A DNA stretch of 45,536 bases. Origin: Myxococcota bacterium. GTDB taxonomy: Bacteria; Myxococcota_A; UBA9160; UBA4427. The position numbers and the translations under genes were made by a program. This document shows positions 9,282 to 16,154 of the stretch, in pieces. The DNA lies in assembly GCA_029941885.1 (NCBI GenBank), contig JAPYTP010000004.1, positions 1 through 45,536 of the forward strand, read 5' to 3'. How positions within the stretch are numbered: position 1 is the stretch's first letter; each line of letters opens with the position of its first letter. Below the pieces are notes generated by a model, which saw nothing but the letters and a program-made list of their open reading frames with translations, did not search any database and was not told the DNA's origin.

Positions 9282-9366
9282 CCCCCCTCGCCCGAATCCC
9301 TTCGGACTCGCTCTGGAGGCACGAAAAGCGACCCGCTTTCGGCGATTTTCGACCTTTCTGTTTTTA

Positions 9367-9386
9367 TTTCGGACAAGCGTTCGAAA
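9367..9386. promoter_or_regulatory. 20-bp imperfect dyad, candidate TetR operator
   Basis: TTTCGGAC-AAGC-GTTCGAAA has two 8-bp arms that match at seven of eight positions. It lies in an AT-rich stretch between the tetR stop and the LLM oxidoreductase start, right next to AATAAGTTAT, which could be a -10 region. Length and symmetry fit a TetR-dimer site. Inference from position. Confidence 0.4.
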
Positions 9387-9395
9387 ATAAGTTAT

Positions 9396-9411
9396 CCTGG
9401 TGCAAACCAGG
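9396..9411. repeat. Small inverted repeat in the LLM gene leader
   Basis: CCTGG-TGCAAA-CCAGG forms a 5-bp stem directly after the candidate -10 region and about 40 bp before the ATG at 9452. It would lie at the start of the transcript or act as a second protein site. Confidence 0.3.
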
Positions 9412-9451
9412 TGAGACAGCGAGTCCCGCCGCCAGTATCCGGAGGCCCCGA

Positions 9452-10645
9452 ATGACTCCCAAACCCCTCGTCCTCGACATGTTTTCCGAATTGCAAAAGG
9501 CCGACCCCAAGGACGCGTCGCGTGAATCCCAGGTCTATTTCGATGCGCTGGAGCAGGCGAAACTCGCTGATGAACTCGGCTACGGATGCTGGTGGACGGT
9601 CGAACATCACGGCGCGCCTCGCTTCAGCTACAGCGCGGTCCCCGAGATGATGCTCGGCGCGATCGCCCAGCACACGGAGCGCATCCACCTGGGCCACGCC
9701 GGAGTTCTCGCCCCATTCAACATCAATCACCCGATCCGCGTCGCCGAGCGGGCCGCGTTCATCGACATCATGAGCCGAGGGCGGATGGAACTCGGAATGG
9801 CTCGCTCCGGCGGGACGGAGTGGGACGCCTTCGGTGTCGAGCCCGACGAATCGCGCGATCAGCTTCGCGAAGCGTTGCAGATGATTCCTCGAATGTGGAC
9901 CGAAGAAAAATTTTCATGGAACTCCGCACTTCTCAAGATTCCCGAACGAAATGTCCTGCCGAAACCGTTCCAGCAGCCTCATCCACGTCTCTGGCAGACC
10001 AGTACCAGTCCCGAGTCTTTCCAGATGGCCGGCGAACTCGGCGTGGGCGTACTCGCGACGACACTGTTCACCCCGCTGGATTCTCTCCGCTCGATGTTCG
10101 CCGGCTATGACGCGGCGATCGAAAACGCCCAGCCGGTCGGACAGTTCGTAAACTCGCAGAAGGCGGTCTTCACGTTCATGCATTGCGCGGAAACGCGCCA
10201 ACAGGCGATCGATAGCCGAGCTGCCGAGTCCGCATTGTGGTTTCTCAACGCCGCCCCAGAGGTCTTCCGCGTTCCGAGAAGCGTCTGGATCGACGCAATA
10301 CGCGGCGACGTCGCGAGCAACGATCCTCGAGCCACTCGAAGCGTCGCGACGGAGGCGGTGCGGGGCGAGGTCGATCTCGACGATCCGGTCCCCGTCATCC
10401 GCCTGCTGAACCGGCAGCTGATGGGTGAGGAGGTCGACCCGGAAGAGACGTTCGAAACCCTCGCAGCCATCGAGAGCGTCGTCATCGGCGACGTCGACGC
10501 CTGCCGGAAGAAGATCGAAGGGTTTCGCGCGATCGGGATCGACCGACTGATGTGCCTGATGTCCTTCGGGTACGTGAAGCAGGCGGATACCCTGCGCAGC
10601 ATCCGGCTCGCGGGCGAGACGTTGATTCCGGAATTCGGAGGCTAG
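9452..10645 (+). CDS. LLM class flavin-dependent oxidoreductase (luciferase-like monooxygenase family)
   Basis: Protein of 397 aa with a (beta/alpha)8 luciferase-like fold. Family marks are FDALEQAKLADELGYGCWWT with VEHHG, IAQHTERIHLGHAGVLAPFN, then HPIRVAERAAFIDIMSRGR and MELGMARSGGTEWDAFGV. Such enzymes use FMNH2 or F420 with oxygen on organic substrates. GGAGG at 9441-9445 fixes the ATG at 9452; the frame stays open upstream but overlaps tetR in another frame. It follows the TetR gene with a dyad in between, suggesting control by that regulator. The natural substrate cannot be deduced. The nearby acyl-CoA dehydrogenases hint at catabolic use. Confidence 0.9.
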   Translation: MTPKPLVLDMFSELQKADPKDASRESQVYFDALEQAKLADELGYGCWWTVEHHGAPRFSYSAVPEMMLGAIAQHTERIHLGHAGVLAPFNINHPIRVAERAAFIDIMSRGRMELGMARSGGTEWDAFGVEPDESRDQLREALQMIPRMWTEEKFSWNSALLKIPERNVLPKPFQQPHPRLWQTSTSPESFQMAGELGVGVLATTLFTPLDSLRSMFAGYDAAIENAQPVGQFVNSQKAVFTFMHCAETRQQAIDSRAAESALWFLNAAPEVFRVPRSVWIDAIRGDVASNDPRATRSVATEAVRGEVDLDDPVPVIRLLNRQLMGEEVDPEETFETLAAIESVVIGDVDACRKKIEGFRAIGIDRLMCLMSFGYVKQADTLRSIRLAGETLIPEFGG

Positions 10646-10649
10646 GCCG

Positions 10650-10666
10650 CGCTCAGCTACTGAGCG
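10650..10666. terminator. Hairpin at the convergent LLM/PAC2 junction
   Basis: CGCTCAG-CTA-CTGAGCG is a perfect 7-bp stem; the loop is the stop codon of the minus-strand PAC2 gene. It ends both genes and is a likely bidirectional terminator, although there is no T tract. Confidence 0.45.
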
Positions 10667-11433
10667 AATTCGCGGCGCTTGAGCTCCTTGACGTAGTCGG
10701 AGAGCTCCTCGTCGGAGGCGACGACCTTCGAGACTTCCTCCTCGAAGCGCAGCACATCTTCCTTCATCTTTTGAAGATCGAAGGGGATTTCGAGATATTG
10801 CGAAACCTTTCGCAGCAGAGCGAGCGTGCCGCGGGGATTGGGCGTGGCGCTGATATAGTGGGGCAGTCCCGCCCAGATCGAGAGCACCTCGAATCCCTCT
10901 TCCTGGAGGGCATCGGCCAAAACTCCGACGATTCCGGTCGGCCCCTCGTAGCTCGTTGGCTCGATCTCGAAGCGCTCGAGCAGGCTCGAATCGCTCGCGA
11001 ATCCAGAGACCGCGACGGGCTGCGAATAGACAACGTCAGCGAGATAGGCGCCCAGCAGTAGACAACGCTGCACGCCCATGTCGACGGCCAGTTCGACGAT
11101 CGATTCGCAATAGCTACGCCATCGCATGTGCGGCTCGATTCCGAGCCCCGTGATCAGCTCGAGTCCTTCGTCGCTCACGCCATAGCGAAACTCGTTCGAC
11201 GGCCAGGAGATCGGACCCGAATCCCCCGCTTGATATTGGACCGTTGGTCGCCGGACCGTGAAGTCGTAGTACTCATCTGGATCGATGTCCGCGAGGGGGA
11301 CACCGCGCAGATTCGAATCGACGAAGCGAATCGCCGTAGAAGCGGACTCGCACGCGTCGTTCCATCCTTCGAACGCCAACATCAAGGTCGGTTCGCCAAG
11401 GACGGGATGCACGTGCATTCGCAGGGACGCCAT
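10657..11433 (-). CDS. PAC2 family protein
   Basis: Protein of 258 aa of the PAC2 family (proteasome assembly chaperone 2-like, ATP-grasp neighbours in actinobacteria). Marks include EPTLMLAFEGWNDACESAST, VQRCLLLGAYLADV and the conserved TSYEGPTGIVGVLADALQEE, followed by WAGLPHYISATPNPRGTLAL and an acidic, helical C-terminus. The molecular role of bacterial PAC2 proteins is not established. No proteasome gene lies in the window. A GTG at 11460 could add nine residues; the ATG at 11433 gives the usual family start. It lies 99 bp downstream of the response regulator, same strand, so it may be the last gene of that transcript. Confidence 0.85.
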   Translation of the reverse strand: MASLRMHVHPVLGEPTLMLAFEGWNDACESASTAIRFVDSNLRGVPLADIDPDEYYDFTVRRPTVQYQAGDSGPISWPSNEFRYGVSDEGLELITGLGIEPHMRWRSYCESIVELAVDMGVQRCLLLGAYLADVVYSQPVAVSGFASDSSLLERFEIEPTSYEGPTGIVGVLADALQEEGFEVLSIWAGLPHYISATPNPRGTLALLRKVSQYLEIPFDLQKMKEDVLRFEEEVSKVVASDEELSDYVKELKRREFAQ

Positions 11434-11532
11434 GTGAATAGGGTGGCACGATGTGACCACCCTTCACAAGCAGAAAGATTCCGGGCATTCGGGAGCCGTA
11501 CCCACCCGGAAGCGGTGCCTCGACAGACCGCC

Positions 11533-12291
11533 CTATCGCTGGAACCGGTATCCCCGACCGCGGACGGAAACGATATGTTCGGGGTCGCTGGGATCCCGCT
11601 CGAGGTATTTGCGCAATCGCACGATGAAGCTGTCGATCACACGCGTCTTCGTGTCGGGGCGCAATCCCCAGACCTCTTGCAGGAGTTCGCCGCGCGTGAC
11701 CGTTTCTCCCTCACGGTCCACCAGCGCTCGCAGGAGCCCGACTTCACGGGTGGTGAGCATCACAGTGTCGTCCGGCGTTTCGATCGAAAACTGGTCGAAA
11801 TGAATCACGCTCTCGCCCACATGAACGTCCGGCAGTGGCTCGTTTTGCGTCTCGACCCCATCCCAGCGTCGACGCCGGAGCAGTCCGCGCACACGCGCGA
11901 GCAGCTCGTCGAGGCGAAACGGCTTGGTCAGATAGTCGTCCGCCCCCTCCTCGAGACCACGCACGATATCCGCGGGATCGTCCTTCGCCGTCAACACCAG
12001 GATCCCGACATAGTTGCCCGTCGCGCGGGTTCGGCGCGCGACCTCGAAGCCACTCATCTCCGGCAGCATCAGGTCGAGAATCACGAGATCGAAGGGCGCG
12101 CCTTCGCTCTGGGCCAATCGGCCGAGTGCGCTTCTCCCATCACCCACGACCTCGACCTCGTACCCCTCCTGCTCGAGATTGAAACGAACGCCGTCGGCGA
12201 TGTGTTCGTCGTCCTCGACCACGAGAATACGCCGCGCGCCATTCCCAGCGTCGGCCAGCGCCGAAGCCCCGCTGTTCTCGGTCTCCGTCAA
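11533..12291 (-). CDS. OmpR/PhoB-type response regulator
   Basis: Protein of 252 aa. The receiver domain (residues ~20-135) has the acidic pair EDD, phosphoacceptor D73 in LVILDLMLPEMSGFEV, T101 and K123 in DDYLTKPF. The C-terminal winged helix (~155-250) ends with RVIDSFIVRLRKYLERD and VSVRGRGYRFQR, diagnostic for OmpR/PhoB regulators. An 18-residue extension precedes the receiver. Its start overlaps the stop of the upstream histidine kinase by 4 bp (12288-12291), so kinase and regulator are translationally coupled and form one two-component system. Target genes are unknown. Confidence 0.95.
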   Translation of the reverse strand: MTETENSGASALADAGNGARRILVVEDDEHIADGVRFNLEQEGYEVEVVGDGRSALGRLAQSEGAPFDLVILDLMLPEMSGFEVARRTRATGNYVGILVLTAKDDPADIVRGLEEGADDYLTKPFRLDELLARVRGLLRRRRWDGVETQNEPLPDVHVGESVIHFDQFSIETPDDTVMLTTREVGLLRALVDREGETVTRGELLQEVWGLRPDTKTRVIDSFIVRLRKYLERDPSDPEHIVSVRGRGYRFQR

Positions 12292-13205
12292 GCCGGCCTC
12301 AAGGTGACGACGAAGCGACTGCCCCGACCGGCGCCCTCGGAGAGCGCCACGATCCGACCCCCGTGCTTGCGCAGCAGGGCGCGAACGACGAAGAGGCCGA
12401 GCCCCAGGCCCGAAACCTGTCGCTGGACATCGCGGCTCGCACGATAGAACCGGTTGAAGATCCGACCGAGCTCCTGCTTCGGAATCCCGATTCCCTGGTC
12501 GGAGATCTCGATGCGTACTCGCCCGTCTCCGATCTCCTCGATCCCGACCCGGATCCGAACGGGATCCTCGGAATATTTCACGGCGTTCTCGAGCAGATTC
12601 CGAAAGACGACACCCAATTCCGCCGAGTCCCCTCGTACGCGCAAGCGGCGAACCTTGTCCACACGAACGGAGTCGCTCGCAAGGTCGTGTCGTTCAAGCA
12701 CCTCCCGCACGTTCTCATCGAGGAGATCCTGGATTTCGACGAAGCCCCAGCCGCTGCGTGCCGGCCGCGTCTCCTCCGCCCGTGCCGCCGCAAGCACCTG
12801 GGTCACCGTGTACTCGAGTCGATCCAGATCCTCCCCCATCCGCCCCAGGAATTTGCCGCGCTGACCCGCGTCGAGCTCATGTCGATCGAGTGTCTCGAGA
12901 CCGAGTCGAAAGGAAGCGAGTGGCGTCTTGAGCTCGTGCGTCACCGCGTCGAGAAAGGCGCGCTGGGTCTGGCTGAGCCGCATCTCGAGCACCAGCTTCA
13001 CGCACAGCCATACGAGTCCCGCGAAAACGAAGAGGAAAAAGAGCGAGCCGAGTACGAAGAGAAGCGTGTCGACCGTCGACAGACCGGCCGTCACCTCGCT
13101 GTCGTCTCGCCAGACGAGGACCTGCCAGCCCACGGCGAGAGCGAGCACGAGCACCATCGACACGATCCCGATGGCGAGCGGTCCTCCGATCGAACGACGC
13201 GGCAT
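12288..13205 (-). CDS. Sensor histidine kinase with minimal periplasmic region
   Basis: Membrane kinase of 305 aa. Two hydrophobic helices (about residues 10-31 and 47-72) enclose only some 15 periplasmic residues, and there is no HAMP or PAS domain. The dimerisation box has H90 in FLDAVTHELKTPLASFRLGL. The ATPase domain shows the N box (FRNLLENAVKYS, N207), G1 (SDQGIGIP) and G2 (GLGLGLFVVR, 266-270). It phosphorylates the response regulator encoded immediately downstream. Lacking a real sensor domain, it probably senses through its membrane helices or a partner protein. GGGAG four bases before the ATG supports the start, and a strong hairpin lies just before that site. Confidence 0.93.
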   Translation of the reverse strand: MPRRSIGGPLAIGIVSMVLVLALAVGWQVLVWRDDSEVTAGLSTVDTLLFVLGSLFFLFVFAGLVWLCVKLVLEMRLSQTQRAFLDAVTHELKTPLASFRLGLETLDRHELDAGQRGKFLGRMGEDLDRLEYTVTQVLAAARAEETRPARSGWGFVEIQDLLDENVREVLERHDLASDSVRVDKVRRLRVRGDSAELGVVFRNLLENAVKYSEDPVRIRVGIEEIGDGRVRIEISDQGIGIPKQELGRIFNRFYRASRDVQRQVSGLGLGLFVVRALLRKHGGRIVALSEGAGRGSRFVVTLRPA

Positions 13206-13623
13206 GAAACTCCCGGATCAGCGGGTCCAATCCCGCTGATCTCAGTATGCCGCGGATCGCCCCCCCCCGGCAGCCAAGGGATCACGATGCGAGGTCGAAA
13301 ATACAGACCCCGCGATCGAGCCCAGCCCGGTCGACTTCGAAACTCGTCGTCTCGGAGCGCGACGTTCCCAGAGGGACTCGAAAAACCGCGAGGCGCGCAG
13401 ATCGAACGAACGCAGAACCGAGATTCCCGAGCGCCGCAGCGAAGAAAGCCGGAGCGGATCCCGCCCACCGCGTCTCCCAGGGTTGCACGGTCTGCGGCAA
13501 TTCGTTCATCGAGCTGGCTGTGACGGGATGGCACGGATCCGGCAAAACCGCTTCCCTTCCGCGATTCGACGCCCGCCCCGCTCTGCCGAACCCGAACCCC
13601 CTACGCACCACCGAGGAGTCTCC
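13206..13623. other. 418-bp divergent intergenic region upstream of the two-component genes and the phosphorylase gene
   Basis: It holds a perfect 10-bp hairpin (13216-13241), a run of nine C (13260-13268) and the ribosome site of the phosphorylase gene. A minus-strand ORF of 75 codons (13509-13282) translates to a plausible but unrecognised peptide starting MNELPQTVQPWETRW and ending GVCIFDLAS. It has no ribosome site and I do not call it a gene. Promoters in both directions must lie here, but none stands out. Confidence 0.5.
13216..13241. promoter_or_regulatory. Perfect hairpin next to the ribosome site of the histidine kinase gene
   Basis: GATCAGCGGG and CCCGCTGATC form a 10-bp stem with a 6-nt loop. 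On the minus strand it ends at the base just before CGGGAG, the kinase ribosome site, and 10 bp before the ATG. It could control translation or be a binding site for the response regulator. Confidence 0.45.
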
Positions 13624-14403
13624 TTGAGCGACGCCCAACCAATTACTGGCTGCCGCCCCGGCGACATTGCCGAGAATCTCTTCGTGTGCGGCGACCCCGC
13701 GCGGGTCGACCGCATCACCGCTGGCTGGGACCAGAAGCGCGAGGTCTGTCGCGTTCGCGAGTACACGATCGTGACCGGACAGAAGGACGGCGTCTCTCTC
13801 AGCGCAGCGTCCCATGGCATCGGCGCCCCCAGTACGGCGGTTCTCGCCGAGGAGATGATCAAGCTCGGCGCGAAAACCATCATCCGGATCGGAAACTCCG
13901 GCGGACTCGATCCATCGGTGGAAATCGGTGATCTCGCGATCTCGACCGGTTGTGTTCGAGACGACGGAACGAGTGAGGCCTACGTCGTTCCGGAATATCC
14001 GGCGGTCGCCGATTGGGAGATCGTTGGAGCGCTGGTATCGGAAGCCGCGAACGTGGGCGCCCGAGCGAAGACCGGTGTGACCTGGTCCCTAGACGCCTTC
14101 TACGCCCGCAACGCCATTGCAGGCCCGAACGGCTCGCTCCGGAGCATGTCCGTCGATGGCTATTGGCCCAGCCATCTCGAAACCCGCATTCGTGACATGC
14201 AGCAGGCGCGAATCCTCAACTGCGAAATGGAAGCCGGGATCCTTCTCACCCTCGCGGGTCTGTTCGGAATCCGTGCCGGTGCGATCTGTGTCGTTTCGGA
14301 CAGGGCACCCTGGCCGGGCCCCTCGGAGATGAACCTCGACAACAACATGACGACCTGCATCGATGTCGCCACACGCGCAATGCTCCGGCTGGCCCGCGCC
14401 TGA
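13624..14403 (+). CDS. Uridine/purine nucleoside phosphorylase family protein
   Basis: Protein of 259 aa of the PNP/UDP family 1, most like uridine phosphorylase. Marks: phosphate loop FVCGDPARVDRI, SHGIGAPSTAVLAEEMIKLG, TIIRIGNSGGLDPSVEIGDL and the nucleoside-binding NCEMEAGILLTLAGLFGIRA. It should cleave a nucleoside to base and ribose-1-phosphate for salvage. The best start is TTG at 13624 with GAGGAG ideally placed upstream; the frame is open further upstream but there is no other good start. It is a single-gene unit between divergent and convergent neighbours. Base specificity cannot be decided from sequence alone. Confidence 0.88.
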   Translation: MSDAQPITGCRPGDIAENLFVCGDPARVDRITAGWDQKREVCRVREYTIVTGQKDGVSLSAASHGIGAPSTAVLAEEMIKLGAKTIIRIGNSGGLDPSVEIGDLAISTGCVRDDGTSEAYVVPEYPAVADWEIVGALVSEAANVGARAKTGVTWSLDAFYARNAIAGPNGSLRSMSVDGYWPSHLETRIRDMQQARILNCEMEAGILLTLAGLFGIRAGAICVVSDRAPWPGPSEMNLDNNMTTCIDVATRAMLRLARA

Positions 14404-14417
14404 GGGCGTGGCGCTCA

Positions 14418-14448
14418 CCAACGGGCTGCGCGGATTTCGGCCCGTTGG
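14418..14448. terminator. Hairpin after the phosphorylase gene, shared by convergent genes
   Basis: CCAACGGGC and GCCCGTTGG form a perfect 9-bp stem with a 13-nt loop, 15 bp after the phosphorylase stop and 60 bp from the stop of the convergent lipoprotein gene. There is no long T tract. It is probably a bidirectional terminator. Confidence 0.5.
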
Positions 14449-14508
14449 CGCATCGAGAAAACACAGGAGCCCCACCGCATAGTGAGCGTGCCCCTACGCA
14501 CCTCGACT

Positions 14509-15891
14509 TCAGTCCGCAGCGAGCGAAGCGGGAATCGGCATGATATTCCAGGTGAGCACCGAGCGGTCATCCGTCCTCTCGTAGATCACTTCCTTCACGA
14601 GGCGCCGGCCATTCCAGACGTAGCGACGAAGCTGCTTGTCGTTGTCGCTCGCCACGTAGAGTTCCTGGCGGCCGTCACCGTCGAGATCCGTGGCGATGGC
14701 CGCGTGCTCGAAGCTGCTCGACCGGCGGTCGATCGCCTTCTTGCGCCATTTTTGGGTGTGATCCTCACCGGGCCGCAACCACCAGAGTCCCTTCGCGAAG
14801 AGCGCCGCAACGATCTCCTTCTTCCCGTCCCCATCGAGGTCGCTCGGCGTCAGGAAACGGCCGAGGCGATCATCGAGTTCTGCGATCACGACGCCTTCGG
14901 CCGCGGGGGTATCCGCCTCGTAGCGCCGAATCTCCGTGCGGTGAAGCAGGCCCTTGCCGTTCGGATTCTTCTGGCCCTCGACGATCACATACAGCTCGTC
15001 CTTGCCGTTCCCGTCGATATCGTGGACGAGAATCTCCTTGGCATGCCGATCACCGAGGTCGGCCACCACGACGCGGCCTTCTCCCTTGCTCGGGACGTAG
15101 CGAACGACGACACCCGACTGATGCGACCCGTCGAGTCGATTCGGCTCTGAGGGCGTCGCATAGATCTCCATCGTTCCATCCCCGTCCATGTCACCGAGCT
15201 CGATCTCGTGGACGAAGGTGTCCTTTTCCTGATCGAGTTCCTCGACCTCGTAGCCCCCATCCTTCGGTCGCACGATCGCCACGACGCCCTGGTCGTGGGT
15301 GGCAATCGCAATCACGTTCGTGCCGTTTCCGTCGATGTCTCCCACTTCGAGATCGCGCATGCGCGAGAATTTTCCCCCGAAATCCTTCTGCCACAGGGTC
15401 TGCGAAGTAAACACGCCCGCCTGCTTGGTCCACAGTTTCAGAACCGCCTTCTCTCCCGCACCGGTCAGCAATGCGGTCTCGCCAGTCGGAGTCTGATAGG
15501 CCATCGCCTTGTGGAATACGTTGCTCTCGTCGTCGACGAGCGACGTCTTTACCCATTCGCCGCCCCGTCGGACGATGAATTCGAGCTCCGCGGGAAGCGG
15601 GACGGGCGGGCCGGTCGCCCCCGCCTCCGCCGGCGGGAAGACGGACAGGCCGAGCACGAGGCCGAGGGCCATATCGTCCGGAGTCGTCGGTTTCGTCGTC
15701 GATAGTTTCTTGGCGGGCGCGGGGGCCTGCGCGGCCGATGGCGGAGCCGAATCCGCCGCGTCGTCGCCCCCGCTGTCTCCGCACCCCAGCGCGAAGATCA
15801 GAAGCAGGCAACTGGAGAGCACGGCCCCACGCGAAGCGCGGCCCGAGTTCGCAAGCGACCTGCGGAGGGCGGGACGGGCGAGCGGATTCAT
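14509..15891 (-). CDS. FG-GAP/VCBS-repeat lipoprotein
   Basis: Predicted outer-surface or periplasmic lipoprotein of 460 aa. It starts MNPLARPALRRSLA, has a hydrophobic stretch and a lipobox ending FALGC, then an Ala/Pro/Ser-rich linker. Five FG-GAP/VCBS-type calcium loops mark a beta-propeller: DIDGNGTNVIAIA, DMDGDGTMEIYAT, DIDGNGKDELYVI, DLDGDGKKEIVAA and DLDGDGRQELYVA. Such propellers bind calcium and often serve adhesion or enzyme scaffolding. TGAGGAAA upstream of the ATG at 15891 favours this start over 15906 or 15993. It has no operon partners and the ligand is unknown. Confidence 0.85.
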   Translation of the reverse strand: MNPLARPALRRSLANSGRASRGAVLSSCLLLIFALGCGDSGGDDAADSAPPSAAQAPAPAKKLSTTKPTTPDDMALGLVLGLSVFPPAEAGATGPPVPLPAELEFIVRRGGEWVKTSLVDDESNVFHKAMAYQTPTGETALLTGAGEKAVLKLWTKQAGVFTSQTLWQKDFGGKFSRMRDLEVGDIDGNGTNVIAIATHDQGVVAIVRPKDGGYEVEELDQEKDTFVHEIELGDMDGDGTMEIYATPSEPNRLDGSHQSGVVVRYVPSKGEGRVVVADLGDRHAKEILVHDIDGNGKDELYVIVEGQKNPNGKGLLHRTEIRRYEADTPAAEGVVIAELDDRLGRFLTPSDLDGDGKKEIVAALFAKGLWWLRPGEDHTQKWRKKAIDRRSSSFEHAAIATDLDGDGRQELYVASDNDKQLRRYVWNGRRLVKEVIYERTDDRSVLTWNIMPIPASLAAD

Positions 15892-16082
15892 GGCTTGTTT
15901 CCTCATATTGTGTTCGTCGACTCGATCGTGGCTCGGCGGACGGTGTCCTTGCGGCCCGAATCGGGAGGGTTTGTAGCAATCCCCGTCGGACACTGCGCAT
16001 CCTGGCCTGAGCGTGGTATTCCCTCATTCGCGAATTCATCATGGCCGGTCGCACGCCGCCCGCACTCGCATCGAGAGACGGG

Positions 16083-16137
16083 CCCGGATCGGGAGCCAAC
16101 CGGAAGCGATCCGGGACGCGAACCCGGCGAGGCCGGG
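16083..16137 (+). promoter_or_regulatory. Two tandem hairpins in the hisS upstream region
   Basis: CCCGGATCG/CGATCCGGG (16083-16115, 15-nt loop) is followed by CCCGGC/GCCGGG (16123-16137, 3-nt loop), then TTATATAG and the hisS start. They may be a leader structure or a terminator for upstream transcription. No histidine-codon leader peptide or T-box was recognised. Confidence 0.35.
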
Positions 16138-16154
16138 CCGTTATATAGAGAGGG

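Noticed and set aside
8912..9451. Long N-terminal extension of the LLM oxidoreductase
   Set aside because: It overlaps tetR in another frame; the GGAGG before the ATG at 9452 and the family start there are decisive.
15892..16154. Possible tRNA or small RNA upstream of hisS
   Set aside because: Hairpins are present, but no cloverleaf with T-arm (GTTCRA) and acceptor stem could be formed.
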